Source: Methanotrichaceae archaeon (GTDB lineage Archaea; Halobacteriota; Methanosarcinia; Methanotrichales; Methanotrichaceae). From it: DNA of 64,000 bases. The translations under genes and the position numbers were made by a program. The notes under the pieces are model-generated. The model did no database searches, was not told where the DNA came from, and saw only the letters and a list, made by a program, of their open reading frames with translations. The first letter of the stretch is position 1. Each line of letters starts with the position of its first letter. The stretch is from positions 62,001 through 126,000 of the forward strand of contig JABLXE010000004.1 of the NCBI GenBank assembly GCA_013178225.1, read 5' to 3'. Of the stretch, positions 17,024 through 25,697 are shown piece by piece.

Positions 17024-18007
17024 CTAGCAGATCAGGTAAATCCCGGCAACTATTATCAGGAAGGACATGGATTTCTGTGCCAATATTTTGCGGTCCATGC
17101 ATCCTTCCATCTCCTGCACCAGTCCCGGATAAAAGGGCATGATCGCCAGCATCAGGATCAGGGTGATCATGGGCTGCAGAGCCCCTATGCAGGTCACAAG
17201 TGCCACCGATCCCTCGGCAAAGGCAAACAGAGAGAAGATGACACCGGAGAACTGCAGCACTTCTTCGGTCATCAGCGCTCCTATGGCCAGGCGTCCTTTG
17301 CTGAAGAATGAGGCTACATCCTCGCGAACTTGGCCCTCGAGAAGCAAGGGAATGGAGGCCATCAGGTTCCCAAGGCAGGACCAGGTGTAAAGGTTCCATT
17401 CGTCTATGGACGACAGAAGGCATTTGAGAGCCAGAAAATAGATCGCGGTCAATATCCAGTAGACGATGAATGGCCTGATCGCAGGGGAGAGGCTGGTCAG
17501 GCCCAATGCTCCTCCACCCTGCCGATAGGAAGCCAGAATCACCCCCAAGATTAGCAGGAGGCCGCCCGCACAATGGCCGGTGGTGTAGGTCTCACCCAGC
17601 AGAACAATAGCGCCCATGAAGACGAATACTGGGTAAAGATATTCCAAAGCTGTTACCCTGGTAACGTCCTCGATCTGCAGAGCCTTCATGTAGTGGATCG
17701 CAGGAACCACTTGCAGCCCTCCGGCAAAGAGGGCGAAGGCCGATTCAGGATAAATGAAATCCACACCCAGCAGCAGCAAAACTGATATCGCGATCAACTG
17801 CTGAAAGAGGATTTGACAGATGACATAGGATCTTGAATCTTTGGCGTAATCGCTAAGCAGGAACTTGTCCAGTATTCCAGCCAAAGATATTAAAGCTGTT
17901 CCGGTCAGAGCGGAGATCAGCCAGCTCACTTCATCAATCTTCCTTAAATGATACCGGCATTTTTCAGATAGCGTTACGATCCAGATATCCTGAGAACCAG
18001 GATTCAT
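17024..18007 (-). CDS. EamA/DMT-family transporter
   Basis: The 327-residue protein has ten predicted membrane helices in two five-helix repeats, the layout of the drug/metabolite transporter superfamily. The region ALEYLYPVFVFMGAIVLLGE in the first half, and the matching GALQPMITLILMLAIMPFY in the second, are typical EamA motifs. The substrate cannot be told. About 30 polar residues precede the first helix, so a downstream start is possible. It ends about 190 bases from the start of nep1 and is bounded on its start side by the IS200-type element. Confidence 0.82.
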   Translation of the reverse strand: MNPGSQDIWIVTLSEKCRYHLRKIDEVSWLISALTGTALISLAGILDKFLLSDYAKDSRSYVICQILFQQLIAISVLLLLGVDFIYPESAFALFAGGLQVVPAIHYMKALQIEDVTRVTALEYLYPVFVFMGAIVLLGETYTTGHCAGGLLLILGVILASYRQGGGALGLTSLSPAIRPFIVYWILTAIYFLALKCLLSSIDEWNLYTWSCLGNLMASIPLLLEGQVREDVASFFSKGRLAIGALMTEEVLQFSGVIFSLFAFAEGSVALVTCIGALQPMITLILMLAIMPFYPGLVQEMEGCMDRKILAQKSMSFLIIVAGIYLIC

Positions 18008-18197
18008 CCTGCCATCCCACCAATCGGCGAATCTCCTATATCTAACTTACTAAAAAAGTTTATTACATTGGGAGTGCGGAGGGTCACGAATACCCCGACC
18101 TTCAGGTCGGGGATGAAGTGAACCCTCGCCCGTTTTTTGCTCATTCTTAAATCGATAAAAACATTGCTTCTTTTAAGATGAGGTTTACTTGGCACCT

Positions 18198-18229
18198 TAG
18201 CCACAGGTGGTGCCAGCCACCTATGGCTA
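18198..18229 (+). promoter_or_regulatory. Leader hairpin before tnpA
   Basis: TAGCCA (18198-18203) and AGGTGG (18205-18210) pair with CCACCT (18217-18222) and TGGCTA (18224-18229), giving a 12-bp stem with one mismatch and a 6-base loop, 14 bases before the TTG start. IS200 leaders in bacteria carry a hairpin that limits transposase translation; a similar role here is inference. Confidence 0.5.
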
Positions 18230-18243
18230 GGATGTGATACGCA

Positions 18244-18666
18244 TTGGAATTGCGCAGCTTCAGCCATGGCTATGGCCAAATTACCTACCATATCGTATTG
18301 GTGCCAAAGTATCGATACAAGATATTCTACAATAACCAAGTAAAAAAGGATTGCGAGTTGATCCTCAACAATATTTGCATGGAGCAAGGCTATAAAATTC
18401 ATGCTTTAGAGATTGTCGATGACCATGTTCACTTGTTCCTGGAATTCCACCCAAGCATTTCTCTATCAAAGGTCATTCAATACTTAAAAGGAGGCAGTTC
18501 GCATAAGTTGTTCATGCTTCATCCTGAATTGAAAAAACGCTATTGGGGTGGAAATCTGTGGTCAAGTGGAAAATTTTTTCGATCCGTTGGAAATGTGACA
18601 GCTGACACAATCAAGCACTATATCAAGGAATCTCAGGGAAAACCTAAGTCGAGGTTTCAGTCGTGA
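18244..18666 (+). CDS. tnpA: IS200/IS605-family Y1 transposase TnpA
   Basis: The 140-residue protein is full length for the family. The HUH metal-binding motif is His61-Val-His63 (DDHVHLF), and the likely catalytic tyrosine is Tyr126 in IKHYIKES. The segments ITYHIVLVPKYR and WGGNLWSSGKFFRSVG are typical. It cuts and rejoins single-stranded DNA at the hairpin-marked ends. The start is TTG. All key residues are present and no stop or frameshift interrupts it, so the element may still be active. Confidence 0.92.
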   Translation: MELRSFSHGYGQITYHIVLVPKYRYKIFYNNQVKKDCELILNNICMEQGYKIHALEIVDDHVHLFLEFHPSISLSKVIQYLKGGSSHKLFMLHPELKKRYWGGNLWSSGKFFRSVGNVTADTIKHYIKESQGKPKSRFQS

Positions 18667-18780
18667 GATCGAGGGCATCCGGTCAACTAAGGCTTGATGA
18701 TTTCTAGATTCCGGAAAACCGGGCAAACGGGGCGTGCGGCCCGAAGCATACCCCGTCCTTTAGGGCGGGGTGGCCGCACG

Positions 18781-19436
18781 CAGTTTGATTTTAAAATTTT
18801 TGAATAATGTTTGGAAAATTAATTAAATCTGCTGATAACCATGGATTGGAATACCTCTCAACCATCTGATTTGCATTCAGGCTCTGATCACAGTGCTTTT
18901 GGAGCTGAAACAAATAATTTTGGAAGAGCAAAGGCTCGCAAAGAGATCGGCTAATGCAGGCCTCTGCTTTTTGTTAGCCGAGGATGGCATTAAGGATAGC
19001 ATAAACAGGCCATAGGATTGCCCTGTTGATGCTGAAGAAGCCTGGGAATCGAGTCTATCGCAGTGGCCAATGGGACGGAGACGTTGCAGGCCCTGGAATG
19101 ACAACGCTTGCGATGCTGATCCTCTGGACGCGGGAAATACCGTCATAAGCAGCCTGGACCAAGATAGCTATGCTCGGGAAGCGGCCTGAGAACAGGACCT
19201 AAGGTCCTAGCCCTGGCTGACCTATGCTATTTCCGGGGAATGAAAAAAATGCCCAGGTTAGCCGAGAAGAATGCCTGCATTAACTATCGCTCACAAGTGC
19301 CTCTTAAATTAAATTTCAATGATATCAATAAAAGTAATTCAAGGTGTTAGAAACACATAAATATTATCGAATAGATAAACAGCTAAGTTTATTGATGGGT
19401 ATACATTGCCCAAAATCAAGACATACGGTGATTTAA
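18781..19436. other. Intergenic region right of the IS element
   Basis: This stretch holds no convincing gene. Its middle (about 18880-19200) is more GC-rich than its ends, and a plus-strand frame there is broken by several stops; it could be a decayed gene but I cannot name one. The last 120 bases are AT-rich and include TAAATATTATCG (about 19358), a candidate promoter for the superoxide reductase gene. Confidence 0.3.
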
Positions 19437-19823
19437 ATGGCTGAAACGGTTCGAAATTTAGGTAGTCTGATCATGGACTACGACATGGCAGCAGGAGAAG
19501 CTTTAGGAAAGAGAGAGAGCCACACGCCAAAAATTGATGCTCCCGAGAAGGTCAAGGCTGGCGAAGCCTTTGAAATAACCGTGTCTGTGGGTCCTCATCC
19601 CAACACGGTGGAACACTCCATAAGGTCGATTGAGATTTACTTCTACGAGGACGGACGAGCCTTTAATCCGCTAAAGCTGGCCCGCCTTGAGTTCGCTCCT
19701 GTAATCTCTGAGCCTCTGGCAACCATCACCGTGAAGCTGCCGAAGAAGGGAGTTATACACGCCCTTGAGTACTGCAATTTGCATGGCCTATGGTCTAACA
19801 AGAAGGAAATTGCGGTCGAATAA
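19437..19823 (+). CDS. Superoxide reductase (neelaredoxin/class II desulfoferrodoxin)
   Basis: The enzyme reduces superoxide to hydrogen peroxide without making oxygen, a common defence in anaerobes. The 128-residue protein has the mononuclear iron site residues: Glu27 and His29 (ESHTPKI), His54 (VGPHPN), His60 (VEHSIR), then Cys113 and His116 (YCNLHGLW). There is no N-terminal rubredoxin-like centre I, so it is the one-iron type. The stop codon is followed at once by seven T residues, a probable archaeal terminator, and the promoter region upstream is AT-rich. Confidence 0.93.
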   Translation: MAETVRNLGSLIMDYDMAAGEALGKRESHTPKIDAPEKVKAGEAFEITVSVGPHPNTVEHSIRSIEIYFYEDGRAFNPLKLARLEFAPVISEPLATITVKLPKKGVIHALEYCNLHGLWSNKKEIAVE

Positions 19824-19830
19824 TTTTTTT
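19824..19830 (+). terminator. T7 run after the superoxide reductase gene
   Basis: Seven T residues directly follow the TAA stop. Archaeal RNA polymerase terminates at such tracts without needing a hairpin. Confidence 0.6.
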
Positions 19831-19869
19831 AATAATTTACAAAAAATATATAGAGGTTCTTCGAGCAGC

Positions 19870-19990
19870 GAGATTGCAAATCCCGGGATGAGATGAGGGG
19901 GGGGCCAAGGAGACGAAAGCCGGGGTCCCCTTCCGGTCTCTCCGGCTGGTTGCGCAATCCTTCCCGAAAAACCAGGAAGCGATTTGCCCA
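19870..19990 (+). ncRNA. Candidate structured small RNA
   Basis: A GC-rich island lies between AT-rich flanks. A TATA-like AAAAAATATATAG (19841-19853) sits about 25-30 bases upstream. GCAAATC (19876-19882) can pair with GATTTGC (19981-19987), closing a domain that contains AGCCGG (19918-19923) with CCGGCT (19942-19947) and further GC pairs. No open frame on either strand looks coding. I do not recognise an RNA family, so this is a proposal only. Confidence 0.3.
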
Positions 19991-20218
19991 TGGAGAAGGC
20001 ATCTTCTGCAGCGAATATAAAAGGAATAGAATTTTATAAGAAATGGAGTTTTGGCCGCCACCAAAGATCGGTGGCCAGATGGTCCAGCCATCATTTCCAT
20101 CAACCTGCTTTCGCGGGAGAGGTGGACATTCGGAGGATTGAGCCTGAAGTCCTGGGAGCAATCTCACAGCAGGTATCAAAACGCTTTTAGCCTCTGCCCA
20201 ATTAAGTATTTTCAGGAG

Positions 20219-20473
20219 ATGGTACCGTTGGATAAGGATGAGCAAACGATCAGGAGAGAATGGTCAACAGTGCTTCAGAAGCATGATTGCATTGAAATTT
20301 ATGAGTTCCTTTATAGCGTCATTCTAAATGAGGAGTACCCTCTGGATCAAAAACTCGTGCTGGATCTATTGCACATGGCACTAGAGTCCGATTTGCCCTG
20401 TGAAGCCGGCCCTTACGGAAATCTCAAGGAGGATATCGGGCACTACACCAAAGTCTACAGCGAGAAGACATAA
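20219..20473 (+). CDS. Small protein of unknown function
   Basis: The 84-residue frame from ATG 20219 has a protein-like composition: an acidic/basic helical part (LDKDEQTIRREWSTVLQKH), then IYEFLYSVILNEEYPLDQKLVLDLLHMALE and a short C-terminal tail. I do not recognise the family. AGGAG overlaps the region just before the ATG. The same frame is open upstream to 20051, but that part has an atypical composition. There is no signal peptide; it is probably cytoplasmic and helical. Confidence 0.45.
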   Translation: MVPLDKDEQTIRREWSTVLQKHDCIEIYEFLYSVILNEEYPLDQKLVLDLLHMALESDLPCEAGPYGNLKEDIGHYTKVYSEKT

Positions 20474-20719
20474 CCGATCAGAGGCTTTAGGCTTTTGAAA
20501 CTGCCTCGAAAAGAAACAGCAAGCGAATCTTTTCGTGGGTCTGAGTTTCAAAGAGATCATATCCCGGGCGGGGCAATAAAATCCGAGCCTGGCTTCTGTT
20601 TTTCTGCCTGCCGGGAAATTTTTGCAGCAGTTCGTAAATTATATTTGGGGGAACTGTGGAAGACACATCAGGCTCCCCATCTGTTCCCGCGACCAGAAAA
20701 TCGCTCGGCCTGGCCGGTT

Positions 20720-21871
20720 TTACACTGTAAGACCGTCCGGCCATCTTCCATGCACTATTCCCAGAGTTTTATCGATTGACTCGTGGGCCCTCTGGGGAAA
20801 AACGCCAGCAAAGAGGAGGTACGCCTCGACGTAGTTGGGGACCGCAATAGACATCTGCTCGACCATCATCACCACCTGCAGCATGGTGTAGCCTCCCAGA
20901 TCGAACGGTATGACCGCATCGGAGACCAGCAGCTCGAATATCTCCGGATAAATCGGCCTCTCGAAGCCAGACAAGAAAGCCTCCAGTATTTCGCTGGTCC
21001 ACTCGTGCTTCCGGCCCGCGTATTCGTATGGTATGACCGCGATCCTCCTGGTCTTGGAGAACTGCTCGATCAGCTCTTCGGGTGTCCGGCTTCCTTCGAA
21101 GACCAGATTGATATGATGCACATGGGGCACCGTGGTTGGAATCTTGCTGGCCCTGACCGAGAACTTCACATCCTCGAAGACCGTCCCGGCATCCTCTCCC
21201 TGATGCCCAACTCCCCGGCCGAAGTTCACGGCGTCCGGCGAAACTCTGACCACGGTGTGAGGATCGCCACTCCTGCGGTCCAGGTTGCCGAGTACTGCTT
21301 TCAGCCCCAGAGGTCTGGCCGCCAGTGATGCCCGGCAGAGACCGGTGGTGTTGCAGCTGGTGCACTGCACCAATCTGGGGCCGACCTTCTGGAACGCCTC
21401 AAAATTTTCCAGGCCGAAGAAAAACTCCCGTCCCAGGTCGTCGCGCAATCTGTCGGGAACCTCCACGCCGCTATTTTTGAGTTCCTGCAGAATATCCGGG
21501 CGGTGAGCGCCACCCATGAGAACGGTAAAACAATCATGTTCGATGCTGGATTTTACGTAATGAGTCTCCTTGCCGCTGGGAATTCCCACCACGATCAGCT
21601 TGGACGAATCGAAGAAATCCTCGTAGCCGCCCTCAATCCTGGCACCGGCCTTCTCCCATTCGGATCTGTCCTTTTCGTCCGTTAGAAAGGCTCTGACATC
21701 ACACATCCTGACGAACTTTTCCAGCATGCTTCTGGCGCGGGCATGAGGACTTCTGAGAAGGACGTTGATCTCTCCTCCAATTCCCTCCGCTTCCTTGACC
21801 TCATGAATGGCAAGCAGAGCTCTCTTGCTCTCAGTGCCGTCAAATCCCACAAAACCTACATCCAGCTTCAA
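20720..21871 (-). CDS. Divergent type II GAPDH-like protein
   Basis: The 383-residue protein keeps the catalytic motif of archaeal glyceraldehyde-3-phosphate dehydrogenase, SCNTTGLCR, with the active-site cysteine near residue 173, and the region PTTVPHVHHINLVFE where the family has its histidine. However, the N-terminal nucleotide-binding loop, normally GYGTIGKR, reads GFDGTESKR (about residues 11-17), so NAD(P) binding may be altered. I choose TTG 21871 as start because GGTGATC lies 5 bases upstream, a strong archaeal ribosome-binding site. A 7-bp inverted repeat lies above its TATA region. It may be a second GAPDH or act on another substrate. Confidence 0.75.
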   Translation of the reverse strand: MKLDVGFVGFDGTESKRALLAIHEVKEAEGIGGEINVLLRSPHARARSMLEKFVRMCDVRAFLTDEKDRSEWEKAGARIEGGYEDFFDSSKLIVVGIPSGKETHYVKSSIEHDCFTVLMGGAHRPDILQELKNSGVEVPDRLRDDLGREFFFGLENFEAFQKVGPRLVQCTSCNTTGLCRASLAARPLGLKAVLGNLDRRSGDPHTVVRVSPDAVNFGRGVGHQGEDAGTVFEDVKFSVRASKIPTTVPHVHHINLVFEGSRTPEELIEQFSKTRRIAVIPYEYAGRKHEWTSEILEAFLSGFERPIYPEIFELLVSDAVIPFDLGGYTMLQVVMMVEQMSIAVPNYVEAYLLFAGVFPQRAHESIDKTLGIVHGRWPDGLTV

Positions 21872-21923
21872 AGAGATCACCCATATTAGAATGGGCATTG
21901 GATAATATTTTAAATTTTCTAAA

Positions 21924-21940
21924 ATGTAATGAAATTACAT
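21924..21940. promoter_or_regulatory. Inverted-repeat operator candidate for the GAPDH-like gene
   Basis: ATGTAAT-GAA-ATTACAT is a perfect 7-bp inverted repeat with a 3-base centre. It lies just upstream of the TATA-like AAATTTAAAATATTA of the minus-strand gene, at a place suited to a regulator. Confidence 0.45.
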
Positions 21941-22316
21941 CTGGGGCGATCAGAAATCGGGGCCATGATAGAGAAACAGGATGCACCAGGCGAGAGGGAA
22001 AGTTTATATTCTGGGATGCGAATTGCATGTCAGCGTACGAGCGCCAGTGTTGGTGCGAGGACGAAGAAATCGCCCATGTAAATCATGGTCCGTGATAAAC
22101 AATTATAACATCAGCAAAACTACATCACAGGAGGGAGGAGCGGTCCCAGAAGCGGGGCAGGGATAAATGTCCCGCTTCGGGGGCTGTCAGTTTTGCAGTG
22201 GTCATGATCTCTTTAGATATGGAATTATAATTCTCACTGCAACATCAATAAAAATTTGCTGGCCTCACTCGGATTTATGTCAGGTCAGGACGAAGAAAGA
22301 TAGAGCAATTGAGGCC
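21941..22316. other. Intergenic region without a recognised gene
   Basis: Several short frames exist, but none has a protein-like composition. An 8-bp inverted repeat, GAAGCGGG (22149-22156) with CCCGCTTC (22171-22178), is the only clear structure. It lies 140 bases beyond the stop of the minus-strand membrane protein, too far to be called its terminator with confidence. Confidence 0.3.
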
Positions 22317-22829
22317 TCAGGCTCCTGCATTTTGAAGTGCGAAAAATGCGAATCCGAAAAGGATCAGAGCGAAGAGCGCAGAATTGCCTATTTTGGCTAT
22401 TGGACGCTTGTTCTTCTCAGGGCTATGCAACGCATCCCGGGCATGAACTACCAGAGTGAGGAGGATGTAAAGTCCGTATATCATAAGAGTGATTCCGCAG
22501 GCCTGCGCTCCCCAATCTAGAAGCGACACAACAAGCGCAATTGTGCCGATAGATAGGTTTGCAATCCCTACCTCGATCTGAAATTGAGGATTTTCCTGCA
22601 TCCAGTTCATGCGTACCTGATCCGAGCGGTAAAAGATCGAGTGCCGGAGAAAGCTGAGTATTCCGACAACTCCAACCATCAATGCAGTGGCGACTCTGAT
22701 GGCCGTCTCTGCGCTTATGAATAAAAAGAAAATTCCAAAGAAGGTGCCTGCAGCGGCGGTCAGAATAGTGGCAGTGAACAGCCAGTGAGCTGGCTTTGCA
22801 GATACGTCTTCAGGCAAGGATTGCTCCAT
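22317..22829 (-). CDS. Four-helix membrane protein (DUF6790-like)
   Basis: The 170-residue protein has four predicted membrane helices (about residues 17-38, 45-65, 90-110 and 118-135) and a last hydrophobic stretch near the C-terminus. The segment NPQFQIEVGIANLSIG resembles the conserved part of DUF6790 membrane proteins, whose function is unknown. It follows tfb on the same strand with a gap of 160 bases that contains a T-run (CCTTTTTTCC), so it probably has its own transcript. Confidence 0.6.
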   Translation of the reverse strand: MEQSLPEDVSAKPAHWLFTATILTAAAGTFFGIFFLFISAETAIRVATALMVGVVGILSFLRHSIFYRSDQVRMNWMQENPQFQIEVGIANLSIGTIALVVSLLDWGAQACGITLMIYGLYILLTLVVHARDALHSPEKNKRPIAKIGNSALFALILFGFAFFALQNAGA

Positions 22830-22989
22830 CTCCTAAATTATTTCATATAGTTTGGGCTGCGCAGCTATTTGAAGCTTTTCAAGACCTTCAAACCTGAAAT
22901 ATAATAAAATCAGACTTAATTTTTAAAATTTCAATATAATCCCGTGTCGTTTCGGAAAAAAGGAATAAAATCCGGAAAAGAGACAATCC

Positions 22990-24003
22990 TCACAGGATTA
23001 TCTCTATGTCCAGCTCTTCTGCCAGCTCTTTGTAGCGGTTCCGGATGGTGACCTCCGTGACTCCAGCCACATCCGCCACCTCGCGCTGAGTGCGCCGGTC
23101 GCCGCATAAAATGGAGGCGATGTAGATCGCGGCTGCTGCTACGCCGGTGGGACCGCGTCCGCTGGTAAGCTCTTTTTCTGCTGCCTGTCTCAGGATCTCT
23201 ATGCCCTTGGCCTGAACCTCTCCTTTCAAGTTAAGGCCGCTGCAAAAGCGCGGTATGTAATCTATGGGGCTGGTGGGCATGAGCTTTAGTGCCAGCTCGC
23301 GGGACACGAACCTGTAGGTCCTTCCGATCTCTTTTCTGCTGACTCTGGATACTTCAGCAATCTCATCCAGGGTTCGAGGCACGTTGCACTGCCGGCAGGC
23401 TGCATATAGAGCTGCTGCAGCCACACCTTCGATGGACCTCCCGCGAATGAGGTTTTTGTCCACGGCCTTACGATAGACCACTGCAGCCGTCTCACGAACG
23501 TTTCTGGAAAGTCCTAGAGCAGAGGCCATTCGATCCAGCTCTGACAGGGCGAAGGCCAGGTTTCTCTCAGTAGCGTTGCTTACCCTGATCCGCCGCTGCC
23601 ATTTCCTCAGCCGGTAGAGCTGAGCCCGATTCTTGGAGGATATGGTTTTTCCGTAGGAATCCCTGTTCCTCCAGTCGATCATCGTAGAGAGGCCCTTGTC
23701 GTGAATGGTGTAGGTCATGGGCGCGCCCACCCTCGACCTCTTCATGCGCTGATCGTGATCAAACGCCCGCCATTCAGGACCCTGATCGATGAAGTTCTCG
23801 TCTATGACCAGCCCGCAATCGGAGCAGACCAGCTCTGCCCGTTCGTAATCGCGCACCAGGGTGTGGCTCCCGCACTCCGGACACTCTACCGTGAACTTCT
23901 CGAACTCGTCTACCTTCTCCTTTTCGCGCTTAAGGCGGGTTCTCTCCTTAAGCTTCTCTGCTTCAGTCCTCTCGATCTCTCTTATCTTCTCTATCTCTTC
24001 CAC
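22990..24003 (-). CDS. tfb: Transcription initiation factor TFB
   Basis: TFB binds the TBP-DNA complex and recruits RNA polymerase. The 337-residue protein has a charged N-terminal extension of about 35 residues, a zinc ribbon with Cys41, Cys44, Cys60 and Cys63, the B-finger/linker region ([15 protein letters not shown]), and two cyclin-like repeats (about 130-225 and 230-335), with the BRE-recognising C-terminal helix motif [12 protein letters not shown]. The N-terminal extension rich in Glu, Lys and Arg is longer than in many TFBs. The gene overlaps the 3' end of gar1 by 13 bases, forming a gar1-tfb operon. Confidence 0.97.
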   Translation of the reverse strand: MEEIEKIREIERTEAEKLKERTRLKREKEKVDEFEKFTVECPECGSHTLVRDYERAELVCSDCGLVIDENFIDQGPEWRAFDHDQRMKRSRVGAPMTYTIHDKGLSTMIDWRNRDSYGKTISSKNRAQLYRLRKWQRRIRVSNATERNLAFALSELDRMASALGLSRNVRETAAVVYRKAVDKNLIRGRSIEGVAAAALYAACRQCNVPRTLDEIAEVSRVSRKEIGRTYRFVSRELALKLMPTSPIDYIPRFCSGLNLKGEVQAKGIEILRQAAEKELTSGRGPTGVAAAAIYIASILCGDRRTQREVADVAGVTEVTIRNRYKELAEELDIEIIL

Positions 24004-24293
24004 TTACCATCTCTCCTCGACGTCTCTTCGACGTAGAGCTTCTTTCCGACCTGGGCAGAGGCGTCGACCCCTCTATTTGGCCTGACGATAAAATAAGGTT
24101 GCTTTACGGGGCCGAATATGTCCAAAACCTTCCCTATCCTGGTCCTCTTCTGGTCAACGACCGGAGAATTGATTCTGGGGATTGCTTGTTGGCTTCCTGA
24201 TACAGGCTCGCCACGCACAATCAGTCTCTTCTGTACCGCATGCAGGGTGGTGCCCAATCTCTTCACAGTTACCTTTCTATATAGATGCACCAC
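23991..24293 (-). CDS. gar1: H/ACA RNP protein Gar1
   Basis: Gar1 is the small beta-barrel protein of H/ACA ribonucleoproteins that guide pseudouridylation. The 100-residue protein has the core pattern [22 protein letters not shown] and ends GKKLYVEE, both typical of Gar1/Naf1. The first 25 residues before the barrel are basic. Its 3' end overlaps the start of tfb. In methanogens gar1 and tfb are commonly adjacent, which supports the call. The upstream spacer to the divergent NOG1 gene is AT-rich. Confidence 0.88.
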   Translation of the reverse strand: MVHLYRKVTVKRLGTTLHAVQKRLIVRGEPVSGSQQAIPRINSPVVDQKRTRIGKVLDIFGPVKQPYFIVRPNRGVDASAQVGKKLYVEETSRRDGKWKR

Positions 24294-24385
24294 TATTATT
24301 TAAACCTTCCGAAAACATTTTATTAAAGAAGCATTTCCGGCCTTGCCTAAAGGTTTATCTGCCTATGCTGGGCTATGAGATATGA

Positions 24386-25312
24386 ATGTTCGAAGACCTC
24401 CCCACCGTCCCCACATCTCAGGAGCTACTGGACAAGGCCTTTCGCAGAGCCGCCAAGGCCGGACTTACTCCGGGAAAGGATGAGATAGTGATACTTACGG
24501 CCGGAAACATCCTCTCGGATAATCTATCCAACTTGGTCCGAAGCTTTCCCTCTCTGGAAAACCTGCCTCCCTTCTACCGGGAAATCGCGGATATCGCAGT
24601 GAACATAGATGACATGCGGATTTCCCTATCCCGCCTCAGCTGGGCCTCCAAGCAGGTCAGAAGGATCACCAGGGAATACAAGGGCAATTTGAAGCGGGGC
24701 GGGGAGACCTCAATCAACAAGAAGGCGGCCTTCGGTCGTATGTCCTCGGTTTTGAGATCTATCGACAAGGATTTGGTCTTTTTAGGAGAAGCCCGGAATA
24801 AGCTTCGTAGGATACCTTTTGTGGACCCCGAGCTGCCGACCATTCTGATCGCCGGTTACCCGAATGTGGGCAAATCAAGCTTTATAGCCCTGATCACCGG
24901 GGCCAGGCCGGAGATTGCCAGCTATCCCTTTACTACCAAAGGGGTAATTGTCGGCCATTTCCTCAGGGGCTATCAGAAGTACCAGGTGGTGGATACGCCG
25001 GGGCTCCTGGATAGACCGCTCTCGGAAAGAAACGAAATTGAACGCCAGAGCATTGCAGCGCTCAGCCATCTTCAAGGCGTGGTGCTGTTCATAGTCGATC
25101 CTGCGGAGCATTGCGGTTATCCGCTGGAATCTCAAATGAGGCTGGCGGATGATTTGAAGAACCAGATCGCCCTCCCAATGCTGGTGGTGGCCAATAAGTC
25201 GGACCTGAAGGAACTGGAAGGAGTTCCTCAGATGTCGACTCTGTCGGGCGAGGGTGTCAATGCCGTGCTGGAGATGCTGGTATCCATGCTGGAGATCAAG
25301 AAGTCTGCTTGA
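24386..25312 (+). CDS. NOG1-family GTPase
   Basis: NOG1 GTPases act in assembly of the large ribosomal subunit. The 308-residue protein has the N-terminal helical NOGN domain (about 1-150, with RLSWASKQVRRITREY) and then the G domain: G1 GYPNVGKSS starting at residue 157, G3 DTPGLLDRP and G4 NKSD. The length fits archaeal members, which lack the eukaryotic C-terminal extension. Its 3' end overlaps the convergent DUF1699 gene by 17 bases, so the two transcripts are partly antisense. Confidence 0.93.
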   Translation: MFEDLPTVPTSQELLDKAFRRAAKAGLTPGKDEIVILTAGNILSDNLSNLVRSFPSLENLPPFYREIADIAVNIDDMRISLSRLSWASKQVRRITREYKGNLKRGGETSINKKAAFGRMSSVLRSIDKDLVFLGEARNKLRRIPFVDPELPTILIAGYPNVGKSSFIALITGARPEIASYPFTTKGVIVGHFLRGYQKYQVVDTPGLLDRPLSERNEIERQSIAALSHLQGVVLFIVDPAEHCGYPLESQMRLADDLKNQIALPMLVVANKSDLKELEGVPQMSTLSGEGVNAVLEMLVSMLEIKKSA

Positions 25313-25697
25313 TCACATATTTTACCAGCTCGGGCGAGAGCTTGCTCTCCCTGGAGATCATGTCTGCAATATCACCGGGGTCCATGCCGCTCGCTCGAAG
25401 CTGGTCGATTCGATGAAAAACTCTGTCGTCGATGGCATAATATTCGTTGATGTCCTTCCGGTGTCCCCATACGTCTCCTTCGATGAGTTCCACTCCCTGC
25501 ATCATGAGGAACATCTCGCTGGCCCTGGAGAGCGTTTTTCGGTACGATGCTGGAACCTGTACCGCTCTGACTCGTGGACAGATCTGGAGCAGTCTGAAGA
25601 TATCGGTATTGGAGGCCCTGAAGGCCAGGTGCACTATTTGTTCATTTCTATTTAGTTCTTCGATCTCGCGTTTTGAACTGACGACTCTAAGCTTCAT
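25296..25697 (-). CDS. DUF1699 family protein (copy 2)
   Basis: The 133-residue protein shares with the copy at 10552-10959 the motifs MKLRVVSSKREI, VHLAFRASNTDI, CPRVRAVQVPASY and GDVWGHRKDINEYY. The function is unknown; the family is confined to methanogens as far as I know. I place the start at ATG 25697 because GGTGA lies 5 bases upstream; GTG 25706 is part of that same ribosome-binding sequence. The 3' end overlaps the convergent NOG1 gene. The C-terminal third is the most different between the two copies. Confidence 0.82.
   Translation of the reverse strand: MKLRVVSSKREIEELNRNEQIVHLAFRASNTDIFRLLQICPRVRAVQVPASYRKTLSRASEMFLMMQGVELIEGDVWGHRKDINEYYAIDDRVFHRIDQLRASGMDPGDIADMISRESKLSPELVKYVIKQTS

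Larger units (their letters stand above)
18093..18780 (+). mobile_element. IS200-type element with tnpA only
   Basis: A Y1 transposase gene is flanked by two similar subterminal hairpins, as in IS200/IS605 elements. The left hairpin is CCCCGACC-TTCA-GGTCGGGG (18093-18112). The right is CCCCGTCC-TTTA-GGGCGGGG (18751-18770), nested in a 9-bp outer stem CGTGCGGCC (18733-18741) with GGCCGCACG (18772-18780). No tnpB is present. Exact ends are not defined because these elements make no target duplication; the cleavage sites should lie just outside the hairpins. Confidence 0.8.

Noticed and set aside
18877-19146. 89-residue minus-strand frame right of the IS element
   Set aside because: Composition is not protein-like, there is no ribosome-binding site, and no family is recognised.
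19829-20245. 138-residue minus-strand frame over the candidate RNA
   Set aside because: It runs across a terminator and promoter-like region and has atypical composition.
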